Part shown: in pieces, positions 18,314-27,424 of the stretch
How the letters are laid out: each line of letters opens with the position of its first letter
Position numbering within the stretch: position 1 is the first letter of the stretch
Assembly: GCA_031082125.1 (NCBI GenBank)
Contig: JAVHLM010000034.1
Location: 1-64,000, forward strand
From: Candidatus Eremiobacterota bacterium
GTDB lineage: Bacteria > Vulcanimicrobiota > CADAWZ01 > Ess09-12
Direction: 5' to 3'
Length of the DNA: 64,000 bases
Position numbers and translations under genes: made by a program
Notes under the pieces: model-generated
Told to the model about the DNA's origin: nothing
The model's input: only the letters and a program-made list of their open reading frames with translations
Database searches by the model: none

Positions 18314-19801
18314 GTGGATTCAATCTCCGGAATTTCAATTTATGACGACCAGCCTGCCATAGAAGACCGCGAAATCACCGGGACCAGCCTGGAAGGCCGC
18401 GGAATTGCGGAAACAGGCGCTCCCCGGTCGGTCTCTGCACCTGTCGAGACGACAGCGGATTCCGTTATCTCCACTGAAGACAGCACCAGTATCTCCGATG
18501 AAGCCCAGGAGGAGAGGACCAGGCGGTCAGGGCAGCCCGGTGCGGGGGCGAAAGCGGCAGACCCCGGCACCAATGAAATAAGGCCCGACATGGCAGCCCC
18601 GGCGAGCGCCCCCGCGGAAGGCAAGGCCCCCGCTTCAAAAGTGGGCGAAGCGGCGACGGCAGATAAGAAAAAGGAATACTACGAAAAATATGCTGCCGAT
18701 CTGGGCGGCTCCATAGGTGGTGACGGGAAGCGAAAGCCTCTCAACGATGAGCAGAAGAAGATACTCGCCGAAGGTCTTTCGCGTTATGACAGCAGTGTCC
18801 TCGACAAGCTCAAGGAGATGGGCATCAAATTTGATATCTATGATACAAAGAACCCGCCGCCCGGAGGATATCCCAAGGGCTCGATCCTCGATGATTCAGG
18901 CACATGGGAAGACAACAAGGCCGGCTATTATGCGAGGGACTCCAAGACCGTGTGCCTCAGGCAGGACAGCTTTGAAGGCGGGATGAAGGAAGACACCCTC
19001 AATACGATCAGCCACGAAACGGCCCATGGCGTGGACGACCTCCTCGAGGCTGACCAGCCTTCGGGGGGGTACATGGGCAACGAGATGATGTCCTTCAAGG
19101 ACGAAACGCTGAAAATGCTTTATGCGGCATATAACCAGAGGTGTGATACCTATGAGAATGATGCCTCGTCCCAGGCAGGCACCGGCCTGGCAGGCATCGG
19201 CGGCATCCAGGACGGCAAGGGCGCCGTCAATGAGAGCAAGAATCCCAATTGGAGCAGCTACGCAAGAACAAACGAATCGGAGTATTTCGCCGAGGGCATG
19301 ATGAAATATACCGCCGGGAAAGACTCCAGGGAAGCCTTCAAGAATGCCGATCCCGACCTCTATGGCTTCGTCGAGAAAAAGATGGACCAGGCCAAGGACC
19401 CCATGCCGGAATACAAGGAGCCTCCTCCTCCCCCGCCCCCCACGCCTGAGCAGGCAAAGAAGTTCCGGGAAATGTTCTCCCTTCCCTCTGAGGTCTCCGA
19501 TGCCCTCATTTCCGGAAACGTGAAGGAAATGAAAGAGATCATGAGCGACTTCCCCGACTACCTGAAGCAGGGCTCCTTCGGAGGCATTCACCCTCTTTAT
19601 GCGGCGGCCATTGGAGAGAAGCCGAAAGAGATGCTCACCTTCCTCGTGGGACAGGGCCTGGATGTCAATGCGAAATGCATGGGCGACAAGACGGTCCTTG
19701 AGCTTGTGAGGGAAGCGGGGCGCAAGGATGTCGAGGAGATCCTGAAGTCCCTGGGCGCAAAGGACAGCAAGGATGCCCAGTCAGGCGCAAAGGACCGGTA
19801 G
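18314..19801 (+). CDS. Zincin metallopeptidase-like protein with ankyrin repeats
   Basis: 495 aa from GTG 18314, preceded by GGGGGGG. Residues 1-115 are disordered and acidic. The middle holds a zincin core: TISHETAHGVDD (HExxH near residue 235) and, about 85 residues on, SSYARTNESEYFAEGMMKY, whose Glu fits the third zinc ligand of the lethal-factor-like (ATLF) fold. A poly-Pro linker (PPPPPPPTPEQ) leads to two C-terminal ankyrin repeats (GGIHPLYAAAIGEKPKEML). No signal peptide is visible. It may be an effector delivered by another route or a housekeeping peptidase. The 41904-42713 protein shares the same core. All predicted zinc ligands are present. Confidence 0.75.
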   Translation: MDSISGISIYDDQPAIEDREITGTSLEGRGIAETGAPRSVSAPVETTADSVISTEDSTSISDEAQEERTRRSGQPGAGAKAADPGTNEIRPDMAAPASAPAEGKAPASKVGEAATADKKKEYYEKYAADLGGSIGGDGKRKPLNDEQKKILAEGLSRYDSSVLDKLKEMGIKFDIYDTKNPPPGGYPKGSILDDSGTWEDNKAGYYARDSKTVCLRQDSFEGGMKEDTLNTISHETAHGVDDLLEADQPSGGYMGNEMMSFKDETLKMLYAAYNQRCDTYENDASSQAGTGLAGIGGIQDGKGAVNESKNPNWSSYARTNESEYFAEGMMKYTAGKDSREAFKNADPDLYGFVEKKMDQAKDPMPEYKEPPPPPPPTPEQAKKFREMFSLPSEVSDALISGNVKEMKEIMSDFPDYLKQGSFGGIHPLYAAAIGEKPKEMLTFLVGQGLDVNAKCMGDKTVLELVREAGRKDVEEILKSLGAKDSKDAQSGAKDR

Positions 19802-20282
19802 GACTCCCTCCGGTTTTTTCTCCCTGAGTTCCTGAATGCAGATCCCCGTTGACTCTCAGTGAATTTCCCGCCGTTGTCTTTCCTCAGCTCGTAGAGCCTC
19901 ACCGAGTCTGATTATGTGACCACTATGGTCCAGGGTATCGAGATCCAGGGCGGCCTCATAGAGGAATCAGGTATTTCCCTCTAGAAGCTCTTCCCGAAGC
20001 AGAGAAAAAGGAAGTCGTCATTCCACTGAATCTATTCCTCTCCTGCCTTGTGCTCACTGCCATGACTTACGGCATTTTCATATAGAGAGCATAATGTGCG
20101 TCAGCAGATCTATGAAAACGGGCCCTGTGGTGCATCGTGAGCCTGGGGCCATTCTCCCGGCCGGCATATTTTCTGGAATTTTCCAGTAATTTTATGAGGA
20201 GCGATAAAAATGAACGGTACTGCCCGGAGCTCATAAGGTTCATCTTGGAATTTGAAGTGCAGTGGCTGGATATCCCACAACC
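19802..20282. other. Intergenic stretch without a supportable gene
   Basis: About 480 bp. Short open frames exist on both strands but none has a ribosome site or a recognisable domain. A plus-strand segment ending near 20086 reads EALPEAEKKEVVIPLNLF and then a hydrophobic run, which could be the tail of a lost gene, but this is weak. Confidence 0.4.
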
Positions 20283-20627
20283 TTATCCGAATGTCGTCGA
20301 GTTATTTCCCCAGCTGGACGCAGCTACCTCGATAAAATTAATATACACCGAAGCCGGCTTTACTTTTATTTTTTCCTCAAGAACTCTGCATAGTGCCGAG
20401 CTTAATTCTTTATTTACCGACGGATTGAGCCCGCCGATACTTTTTACTTCCACAAAAGCCGAGTCGATTATTCTGCCGCCCATGGATATGACGGCATCAT
20501 CTTCAACAATCGATTGAACATATGTTTCGGGCTTTCCTATAATCTGTGCACATATCTTCGAAAATTCCAGAACAAGCGATGCCTTATCCTGAATTTTTAC
20601 TGAAGTCTGCAATTTAATCAACGGCAT
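20283..20627 (-). CDS. MIF/tautomerase superfamily protein
   Basis: 114 aa, the usual MIF length. It starts MPLIKL, so Pro is exposed after Met removal as the catalytic base of this superfamily. The middle segment (MGGRIIDSAFVEVKSIGG) and a C-terminal SVYINFIEV match the MIF-like beta-alpha-beta pattern. It probably performs keto-enol tautomerisation of a phenylpyruvate-like compound; the natural substrate is unknown. A strong AGAGGAGGTG site lies seven bases upstream. It stands alone between unrelated genes. Confidence 0.85.
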   Translation of the reverse strand: MPLIKLQTSVKIQDKASLVLEFSKICAQIIGKPETYVQSIVEDDAVISMGGRIIDSAFVEVKSIGGLNPSVNKELSSALCRVLEEKIKVKPASVYINFIEVAASSWGNNSTTFG

Positions 20628-20836
20628 AACACACCTCCTCTTTCAAGCTCATGAATATTGGATTATGTATTTTCCATAAAATCCCTACCTATTCTGTAAA
20701 ATACTCCTGCCATAGCAACCAAAACAAAAGACGCCGCAATATCCCAGCTGCAGAAGAGGTACCAGAGAAAGCGGTCAGCGGAAAAATTGGCAAGTGTGTC
20801 CTGGCGCTCACGCCATGGGAGGGGGATGAGGCGTGA

Positions 20837-21241
20837 CTAGAGGTACCCTTTCAACCTGAGAAATGTCTCCGTCTCTTTTCTAAATCTCAGAAGCAGCTCG
20901 CGGGCTTCAAGGGCATTGCTTCTCTCGAATCGCATGGCCACCTGGTAATCCGCGTCCTCGCGGCGCTTCTGCATAAGACTGAAATCCTGCACCATCGATG
21001 AAGGGAGCTCTCCCGTCCGCACCAGGTGCATGCTCATGAGGTGCACCATACCGCCATGGGTTTTTGCCTCCATACCAAGGGAGAATAATAATGCCCTCGC
21101 AAGATGAAACATTCCATAGTATGCCTTTGAGACCGTGTCAGCCCACAAATCCTGGCTCAGCAGCACCTCTGCAGCCCGAATCGATTCCCCGGCCCTCTCC
21201 CATTCAAACTGCACATTCAGCTTTTTATTCTCTTCCGTCAC
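20837..21241 (-). CDS. HEPN-domain protein
   Basis: 134 aa, all helical, matching the HEPN family found beside nucleotidyltransferases: KAYYGMFHLARALLFSLG, a KTHGG segment, then RREDADYQ. The gene overlaps the nucleotidyltransferase gene by four bases (ATGA), so they are co-translated. HEPN/MNT pairs behave as toxin-antitoxin or immunity-related modules in studied cases; HEPN is the RNase-like or regulated partner and MNT the AMP-transferring one. It looks whole. Expression should follow the promoter at 21592-21620. Confidence 0.88.
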   Translation of the reverse strand: MTEENKKLNVQFEWERAGESIRAAEVLLSQDLWADTVSKAYYGMFHLARALLFSLGMEAKTHGGMVHLMSMHLVRTGELPSSMVQDFSLMQKRREDADYQVAMRFERSNALEARELLLRFRKETETFLRLKGYL

Positions 21242-21585
21242 ACCGTGATACCGTCTCTTTCCACTTCTTTCGGGAACAGCAGCTCCCTCGACATAATCTC
21301 CTCAAAATGAGCTTTTGTCATCACTCTCGGGGATATCTGGAAGGGAAGCTCCTTCTCCAGCAGCAGGTCAGTGGCAACAGCGCATATCTCGCGGCTGTCC
21401 GGAAGGCTCATCTCATCCAGGAGCACCAGTATGTCAAGATCAGAATCGGCTCTCGCCTCGCCTCTTGCCCTTGAGCCGAATACTTTCATCAGAAGAATTC
21501 TCTTCCCCTTGCGCTCACGTACCCGCCGCGCGAACTCTGCCGCGATATGATGCTCGAAGGGTGTCAGGCGTGAAAGCTCATTCAT
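21238..21585 (-). CDS. MNT-type nucleotidyltransferase
   Basis: 115 aa with the polymerase-beta-like motif GSRARGEARADSDLDI (GSxRxG then DxD), the metal-binding signature of minimal nucleotidyltransferases. It forms an operon with the HEPN gene, whose start it overlaps. In known pairs the MNT protein neutralises HEPN by attaching AMP; that is family knowledge, not seen here. No independent ribosome site is clear, and the -10 box ends seven bases before the ATG, so the message may be leaderless. A 94-bp copy of its 5' end lies at 9652-9745. Confidence 0.9.
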   Translation of the reverse strand: MNELSRLTPFEHHIAAEFARRVRERKGKRILLMKVFGSRARGEARADSDLDILVLLDEMSLPDSREICAVATDLLLEKELPFQISPRVMTKAHFEEIMSRELLFPKEVERDGITV

Positions 21586-21591
21586 ATCCTC

Positions 21592-21620
21592 ATTATATCC
21601 TGAACAAAACAGAATATCAA
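21592..21620 (-). promoter_or_regulatory. Sigma-70-type promoter for the MNT/HEPN operon
   Basis: On the minus strand TTGATA (21620-21615) is separated by 17 bp from a perfect TATAAT (21597-21592). Six bases (GAGGAT) then separate the -10 box from the ATG at 21585, so transcription should start at or next to the start codon. Confidence 0.65.
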
Positions 21621-21770
21621 GAGAAATCTCCGACGATCAGCAAGGCCCGCCGATCCTGCCAGGGATCAAAGGCATGTGCATCGGTGATCGGTCAGGCAAA
21701 TTTTCTTCTGTTTCATGAGCTTTTTACAAGGTGAAGACATAAAAGATGGCCAATATACTAAGTTGCTTAA

Positions 21771-21941
21771 CACTCCATCTTAAAGGTTCACGATGTGCTC
21801 AAAGACTATTACCAGACCAGAAGAAACAGGCGCTATGAATCGCTGGTGCAGTATTCTGAGCTGCTGTGCCATTGCCATACCTTTCTGCTGAAGTTAAAAC
21901 AAGCACCGATAGAATTAGGGGCACCATGGTTTAAAAAATAA
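21771..21941 (+). pseudogene. Coding remnant of unknown origin
   Basis: A 56-codon open frame (DVLKDYYQTRRNRRYESL, then ELLCHCHTFLLKLK, ending PWFKK) has protein-like composition but no start codon or ribosome site and is cut off by a stop on its left. It resembles the end of a larger gene, perhaps a transposase, but I do not recognise it. The rest of 21621-21993 shows nothing supportable. Confidence 0.3.
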
Positions 21942-21993
21942 TTTCTTCATTTAATCCACATCCAGTCTACGAAATTTTAAGGACCATATCGTG

Positions 21994-22722
21994 TCAGGCG
22001 ACTGCATCAAGGCTTCTCTCCCCTTGATGCCTGCAGGCGGTTATGACCGCGCCGAAGGCCGCAAAACCGAGAAGCCCGAACATCCACTGCGGATCGGGGT
22101 AGCAGTAAAGCACTACTCGCAGCCCGCTTCCCCATATGAAAAGCAAAAAGCATGTCAAGAGCAGGATCATCCATTGATTCAGCCGGTTCCCCTCCCCGAA
22201 GAGCACATACATACGCGGGAGAATCTTGACGAAGAGCACATACAGCCCCCCGGCGACGGCGAAAGATCCTGTGATGAAAACTATCCATGGGGAAAGTCCC
22301 AGCCCACGGTTGAAAATTCCCACATCGCCATGGCGGGCGAAAGCACGCATGGTGACGTAGGCGATAAGCTCCATATAATTGGCTATCACAAACCAGTAAA
22401 GGAGGTGGAAAAGCCACTTCCTGTTCCAGATCCCCTTCATCTGGAGCAGAATTAGGCCCAGTATCACAATGACTGTGTGGACGGCAAGCGGGATCCCCCC
22501 AATAAACGCCGCGGCAAGAAAATGGCCGGAGGAGAACAATCCGGAGTAATCCACCCCTTCATCCCACCCGGTGAGCATCAGGGGATTACCCCAGATGATG
22601 TCGCATGGACTTCGCATGAAGCCGAGGGCCCATGCGGCAGTGCTGTGAGCAAACTCATGCATGACCACTACAATGAATTGAAGCAGGATAAACGTGATTA
22701 CGGTGATTCCCGTATATTTCAC
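21994..22722 (-). CDS. Polytopic membrane protein with intramembrane HEFAH motif (M50-like)
   Basis: 242 aa from a GTG start. There are about six hydrophobic helices. The first ends in VVVMHEFAHSTAAWALGF, an HExxH motif placed as in site-2-protease (M50) enzymes, which cut proteins within the membrane. The second M50 motif (NPxxDG) is not evident, so catalysis is uncertain; it could be a related zinc-binding membrane protein. It is transcribed alone, convergent with nothing nearby and divergent from the GyrI-like gene. No lipoprotein or signal sequence. Confidence 0.7.
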   Translation of the reverse strand: MKYTGITVITFILLQFIVVVMHEFAHSTAAWALGFMRSPCDIIWGNPLMLTGWDEGVDYSGLFSSGHFLAAAFIGGIPLAVHTVIVILGLILLQMKGIWNRKWLFHLLYWFVIANYMELIAYVTMRAFARHGDVGIFNRGLGLSPWIVFITGSFAVAGGLYVLFVKILPRMYVLFGEGNRLNQWMILLLTCFLLFIWGSGLRVVLYCYPDPQWMFGLLGFAAFGAVITACRHQGERSLDAVA

Positions 22723-22846
22723 AGTCTTTCTTCTTTCCCTTTCCCATGGCCTGGAATGCGGGCTCCTGCACCTCGTGCTGCAGGCTTTTCCCTCTCACGC
22801 AGGCTTGCGCTGCAAGATTAATCAACAGTCAAAATCCGGCTGCCTC

Positions 22847-22889
22847 CGGCCTCTGCAGAACAGTATACAATGAATTTCCGGAAAAGTCT
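22847..22889. repeat. Short dispersed repeat, copy A
   Basis: 43 bp ending AATTTCCGGAAAAGTCT. About 80% of positions match copy B at 39776-39817 in the same orientation. It sits some 75 bp before the GyrI-like gene start. Function unknown. Confidence 0.5.
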
Positions 22890-22964
22890 AAATTTCGGGT
22901 TTTCCCTCTGCGGGGAGGAAATGAGAGCAGGTATAATGGGCGTCAGCATGGAAAGGAGATCCCG

Positions 22965-23576
22965 ATGGAAAAGAGAGACTACAAAAAGCTGCTCAAGCAC
23001 CTCTACGGGCCCCCTGCAGGGAAAGTGGAAATTGTCGAGGTGCCGCCGATGAACTTCCTGATGATTGACGGCGAGGGCGATCCAAACACCGCGAAATCAT
23101 TCGGCGATGCCATCGAAGCACTCTTTTCACTTTCCTACACGCTGAAATTCATGGTAAAAAAGGGAGCCACGGGCGTCGATTACGGAGTATTGCCGCTTGA
23201 AGCTCTGTGGTGGTCTCCTGACATGTCGGCATTCACGACGGGTAAAAAAGATGCCTGGAAATGGACCGCGATGATCATGCAGCCGGAATTCATCACCCCG
23301 GCAATGGTGAAAGAAGCTGCGGGAGAAGCGGGCAGCAAGAAAAAGCTGGCTTCCTTGCCACTGGTGAGGTTTGAGACATTCACGGAAGGGCATGCCGCGC
23401 AGATAATGCATATCGGGCCCTTCTCAGAAGAGGGACCAACCATAGAGAAGGTGCACCTGTTCATAGAAAAAAACGGCGGTCATAAGGTCGGCAGGCACCA
23501 CGAGATATATCTGAGCGATATAAGGCGGGCGGCACCGGAAAAGTGGAAAACCATCATCCGCCAGCCAATGGCATGA
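22965..23576 (+). CDS. GyrI-like small-molecule-binding domain protein
   Basis: 203 aa; AAGGAGA lies about seven bases before ATG 22965, and upstream in-frame starts lack such a site. The pattern VEIVEVPPMNFLMIDGEGDP at the start and RHHEIYLSDIRRAAPEKWKT at the end match the stand-alone GyrI-like/SOUL-related proteins that bind small hydrophobic or cationic ligands, often called GyrI-like domain-containing proteins. No DNA-binding domain is fused. The stop codon is directly overlapped by a radical-SAM activase remnant, suggesting a deletion joined them. Confidence 0.9.
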   Translation: MEKRDYKKLLKHLYGPPAGKVEIVEVPPMNFLMIDGEGDPNTAKSFGDAIEALFSLSYTLKFMVKKGATGVDYGVLPLEALWWSPDMSAFTTGKKDAWKWTAMIMQPEFITPAMVKEAAGEAGSKKKLASLPLVRFETFTEGHAAQIMHIGPFSEEGPTIEKVHLFIEKNGGHKVGRHHEIYLSDIRRAAPEKWKTIIRQPMA

Positions 23577-23823
23577 TCTCATCTGCGATATAAAGCACAT
23601 GGATTCCGCTGCCCACGAGTCATTGACGGGGGCGCCCAATCACCTGATTCTTGAAAACCTGGAGAAGCTTGCGGGAAGGAGGGATGTATCCCTCTTGGCA
23701 TCCCGAAGTATCAGTAGCTCGGCAGGGAATATACGCTTCACGGAACGCCGGGACCCTCTCAATCAAGGCACCAGGAGCTCAAGGATAATTGAAGCAGAGG
23801 GCATACGCGGCATCATCGAATAA
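23575..23823 (+). pseudogene. Remnant of a glycyl-radical-enzyme activase (radical SAM)
   Basis: The translation reads DLICDIKHMDSAAHESLTG, then NHLILENLEKLA, closely matching the central part of pyruvate-formate-lyase-activating enzymes (DLKHMDSxxHxxLTGxxNxxIL). The N-terminal CxxxCxxC cluster region and the C-terminal part are missing, and similarity stops near 23690. The segment begins within the stop codon of the GyrI-like gene. It is a fragment of a lost host gene. Confidence 0.55.
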
Positions 23824-23937
23824 AGCAGGAAGATGGTTTCATTTCAGGCAGCGCAAGGGATGAATGCTCTCATAAATCCCGGAAATCTTGCAGCAGTTCC
23901 AGTCTATTCTCTCGTCTCCCTGCCATGGGAGGAAGGC

Positions 23938-25068
23938 TCAATAGAGATAACGCTGGGCGTCATCAATGGTGATATAGGTCACGTCAGATCGTTTTCTCGT
24001 AACTCTTTTCCCTGCTTTTACCTCGAACAGCTCTTCTTTTCCCGCGACTTTTTTCACGATATCAATCTCCGCGCCATAGTCAGATCGAAAGAACCCGAGC
24101 TCATAGGGCTCCCCTGCATAATCGAGAGAACGGCTTATGCCCATGTAGACTGCATTTTCAAGCAGCTGACCCTTGTCCGCCCTCTGGTCTATGGGCGAAA
24201 AATCATTAATGAGGCAGTTCCGCATTCCCGGATCGGTAAAATAGACCTTTGTTCTCTTGGTGATTGACTCCCGCCTGTTGGTTGAAAGGGGATGAGCGCG
24301 GGTCACGAGGCCCATCTGCTCAAAGATCTCGATGAAATTGACCACGCTTGCCCGGGAAAGGCCCGTATTCTCCGCAAGCTCGTTGAAATTAACCAGCTGC
24401 CCGATCTGCAGCGCCAGGAGCCTGGCGAGATGGTACACCTGGGCAGGCTTGCGCACTGCCGAGAGCTCCAGTATGTCCCGGGAGAGCAGAGCATTGACCA
24501 GCCCGCGAAGATACCCGGCGTAGTCAGCTTCAGGAATGTTCTGAAGCTGGGGGAGTGAGCCGTAGACAAGAGTGCGCAAAAGCATCTGCTGGTTGAATTC
24601 ATAATGAGTGAACTCACTGCCTGAATCAAAGGCCATATTCTGCTGAGTATCGATCTCTTTCAGCGAGAGGGGATAGAGCCTTATTTCCCTGAGGCGCCCT
24701 GCAAGGGAATCACCGACACCGGCGCGGATTTTCAATTCTGATGACCCCGTAAGAAGGAACGGCAGATTATAGGTATCATGCAGATGCTTGACAATGCCTG
24801 TTGCATCGGGGCTTTTCTGGATTTCATCGACCACGATGACATGGTCCTTGTATCTGCTGGCAAACAGGGCCAGGTTGTGCCTGTCCCTGCCCGTGAATTC
24901 GGCGATATCAGAGATGAGGTCGAAATTAAAGAACACCGAGGGCCTGTTGATGCACGCGGCTTTTGCCAGCGTCGATTTCCCCACCTGTCGAAGCCCCAGA
25001 ATAAGAATGATCGGGGGGTTCCTTCGGTCTAACAGTGTGCCTATTTCATGTAAAACCTGCCTGTACAT
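23938..25068 (-). CDS. AAA ATPase with DUF4143 domain (second copy)
   Basis: 376 aa. P-loop GLRQVGKST near residues 25-33, Walker B-like VIVVDEIQKS near 73-82, a LTGSSELKI sensor segment, a winged-helix (FNELAENTGLSRASVVNFIE) and a C-terminal nuclease-like DUF4143 part (FRSDYGAEIDIVKK, FEVKAGKRV). It is only distantly similar to the 11311-12504 protein. Function of the family is unknown. Expression is probably from the perfectly spaced promoter at 25075-25104, giving a leaderless message because no ribosome site precedes the ATG. Confidence 0.92.
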   Translation of the reverse strand: MYRQVLHEIGTLLDRRNPPIILILGLRQVGKSTLAKAACINRPSVFFNFDLISDIAEFTGRDRHNLALFASRYKDHVIVVDEIQKSPDATGIVKHLHDTYNLPFLLTGSSELKIRAGVGDSLAGRLREIRLYPLSLKEIDTQQNMAFDSGSEFTHYEFNQQMLLRTLVYGSLPQLQNIPEADYAGYLRGLVNALLSRDILELSAVRKPAQVYHLARLLALQIGQLVNFNELAENTGLSRASVVNFIEIFEQMGLVTRAHPLSTNRRESITKRTKVYFTDPGMRNCLINDFSPIDQRADKGQLLENAVYMGISRSLDYAGEPYELGFFRSDYGAEIDIVKKVAGKEELFEVKAGKRVTRKRSDVTYITIDDAQRYLY

Positions 25069-25074
25069 ATATCA

Positions 25075-25104
25075 ATTATACATTAATACCAGTGATAATG
25101 TCAA
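25075..25104 (-). promoter_or_regulatory. Consensus sigma-70-type promoter for the second DUF4143 gene
   Basis: On the minus strand TTGACA (25104-25099), an 18-bp spacer and TATAAT (25080-25075) match both consensus hexamers exactly. Six bases follow, then the ATG at 25068, so the predicted start site is the A of the start codon. Confidence 0.75.
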
Positions 25105-25512
25105 ATAAAGCGTACATAAAGCGGGTTATATGCCCGTCCCTGTCTCACCGCCACCTCCCGATATCTCCGATTTCTGCATTCTGCTCCGTAACCACATTGC
25201 CACTTGAAGGGCCCTCCGGTGGAATCCGGAGCAGCCTGCGGAATTCAAGGCAAGAGCATCAGGCGCAAGCCGGCCGATCCTTTTGCCAGGTCTTCCCCCG
25301 AAAGGGCGAGCAGCTCCATGGCGGGAGATGAGCATGCACAATGCGCACGACAAAGTTTGCTTCAGAAAGGTATCTCTCGATTATCAGGCAAATATATTCA
25401 TGGCTGACAGGCTCGTCTGCCAAGCCGGCCTATGAAGGCAGCAGGTAGCCTCCATTTTGCGGCTTCGTCAACAGTGGAGCCTGTCCCCATTAAATGTAAA
25501 GGAATAAGAGAG
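25105..25512. other. Intergenic stretch without a supportable gene
   Basis: About 400 bp between the divergent ATPase and phospholipase-D-like genes. Frames here lack ribosome sites and recognisable domains. The promoter for the downstream exported protein should be in its last 100 bp, but I see no clear hexamers. Confidence 0.4.
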
Positions 25513-26505
25513 ATGCTGATGAAGAAGTTTTGTGCTCTCCTCGTTCTGGCCCTGTTGCTGTCTCAAATCGCTGTCAATGCGCAGTCCGCGTCTGCGGGAA
25601 GCGCTCATCGCCTTATTGCAGAGCCCGATGACGGCCGCAATGCGCTGCTCTATATGCTTGACAATGCGAAGGAGACTATCACGCTGACGATTTATGAGAT
25701 TGATGACCCGGAAATAAATGCCGCATTGATCCGCGCCGTCAAGCGCGGCGTGAAGGTGCAAATCCTCTATAACTACTATTCCTTCCTGTCAATGGGCCGC
25801 GAATACAGGCTGGAGCCTGTATTGAGTGCATTCAAGACTGCCGGTATCCAGCTTCGCAGGGCGCCCCAACAGTTCACGGTAACCCACCAGAAGACCTTCA
25901 CCGTTGACGGGAAAACCTCTCTCGTGATGTCCTTCAACCTCCAGCCGAACTATTTCGGTGCCACCCGCGACTTCGCCATTATCACCACAGTTCCCGGTGA
26001 AGTCGGGGAGATTGCGCGCGTCTTCGAGGCGGACTGGAACGCCCGGGACATAGTGCCGGAGGTCTCGTCGCTGGTCTGGAGCCCCGTGAACTCAAGGCAG
26101 AAGCTGCTTGCCCTGATCGCCGGCGCCACGAAAACGCTTGATATCTACAACGAGGAAGCCGAGGACCGGGAGATCCTGCAGGCGTTGACCGATGCCGCGA
26201 AAAGGGGCGTGAAAGTGCGGTTCATCAGCGCTCAGCTTGGCGAGAGAGGCATTGACAGGAACCAGGAGGGACGGGATTTCCTGAACGCTCACGGCGTCAC
26301 TGCAAAATGCGTGACCTCCCTCTATATCCATGCGAAAATGATACTGGCAGACTTCAGCACTCCCGCCGCACAGGCCTTCGTCGGATCGGAGAACTTCTCA
26401 TGGACATCGCTCGACCGCAACCGCGAGCTGGGTGTCCTGGTCACCGAAGAAGAAATCCTGGAGCGCCTCCACGCTACTTTCGAAACAGACTGGGCAAAGC
26501 AGTGA
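25513..26505 (+). CDS. Exported phospholipase-D-like protein
   Basis: 330 aa. A signal peptide covers residues 1-25 (MKKFCALLVLALLLSQIAV). Two HKD motifs are present: HQKTFTVD near residue 126 with a following SFN, and HAKMILAD near 272 with GSENFS, so both halves of the active site are intact. It should hydrolyse phosphodiester bonds in the periplasm, of lipid or nucleic acid; the substrate is not determined. AAAGGAATAAGAG precedes the start; ATG 25519 is a second choice. It stands alone on its strand. Confidence 0.93.
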   Translation: MLMKKFCALLVLALLLSQIAVNAQSASAGSAHRLIAEPDDGRNALLYMLDNAKETITLTIYEIDDPEINAALIRAVKRGVKVQILYNYYSFLSMGREYRLEPVLSAFKTAGIQLRRAPQQFTVTHQKTFTVDGKTSLVMSFNLQPNYFGATRDFAIITTVPGEVGEIARVFEADWNARDIVPEVSSLVWSPVNSRQKLLALIAGATKTLDIYNEEAEDREILQALTDAAKRGVKVRFISAQLGERGIDRNQEGRDFLNAHGVTAKCVTSLYIHAKMILADFSTPAAQAFVGSENFSWTSLDRNRELGVLVTEEEILERLHATFETDWAKQ

Positions 26506-26710
26506 GAATATCTCCCCTGGAGAGTCTTGGTGCTCAGAAAAGCCTGCCGGGGAGAGGCTGTTTCGTGAAGACCGCCGCCGAGAAATGACAGGATACTTTT
26601 GTTCCCCGGGGCCGCGGCGAAATTCATCGAATCTTCACATTCCCTTCATCAAGCCTTCACAGCCCTGGAATATAATGGCTTTAACAGATATCACAAAAGG
26701 AGCGGAAACA

Positions 26711-27223
26711 ATGAAGAACAGATTGAGAGCCTCAGTGATGATGACGGTGATTCTCGCGGCGATGCTCGCAGCCACCTGCGCCGCTTTTGCCGACTATGGC
26801 TTCGGCCCCAGCACAAACAGCGGTCACGGCTTCGGCCAGAGCGACAATGGAGGCCAGAGGGCCCCATCCCGGGACACCGTGCCCGGCAACGGCTCCGGCG
26901 GCTCCTCCGGAAGCCAGGCTTCGCCTCTCACCGTCTCATTCCATGGAAGCATCGATTTCGTTGACGGCGCGACAGGGAACTGGAGCGCCTCTGCATCAGG
27001 CGGAAAGGCCCCTTACCGGTATCAATGGAATCTTGAGGGGGCAGGCACGATCAGCAGCTGCCAGACAGCGCAGCGCTCCTTTCAGACTGGAGGGCGCGGC
27101 GGGAGGGCCACCCTCACCGTGACCGTGTGGGATGCCGATGGACAGCGCGACAGCGTGAGCCGCCTGGTGGTCGTCAAGGCCAGGAATGGCCAGTACCCTT
27201 CCTCGGGCCAGCATGGGCTCTGA
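26711..27223 (+). CDS. Small secreted protein with Ig/PKD-like domain
   Basis: 170 aa; AAAAGGAGCGG lies about eight bases before ATG 26711. The first 28 residues are a signal peptide (MTVILAAMLAATCAAFA). A Gly/Ser/Gln-rich stretch (residues 30-75) precedes one beta-sandwich domain (GNWSASASGGKAPYRYQWNL, then TLTVTVWDADGQ), typical of PKD/Ig-like modules in surface proteins. No catalytic residues. Function likely adhesive or structural. It is separate from its neighbours and followed by about 200 bp without a gene. Confidence 0.8.
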   Translation: MKNRLRASVMMTVILAAMLAATCAAFADYGFGPSTNSGHGFGQSDNGGQRAPSRDTVPGNGSGGSSGSQASPLTVSFHGSIDFVDGATGNWSASASGGKAPYRYQWNLEGAGTISSCQTAQRSFQTGGRGGRATLTVTVWDADGQRDSVSRLVVVKARNGQYPSSGQHGL

Positions 27224-27424
27224 GAACAGACAGATTGTCTTCATGAGGGGAGCTGCCCCTGCACCCCTCCGCGAGATAGCCGCAGCGAGGAATTCACGGC
27301 GGAGAAATCGACAGGGACGGCACGAGAGGATGCATCCGTTCCAGATTTCTCCCGGCATGCCGGCTCCCGTTGAAAACCGCACAGAATTTACCATGATGCC
27401 GTCTCAATACTTTTTTCCGCCCGC

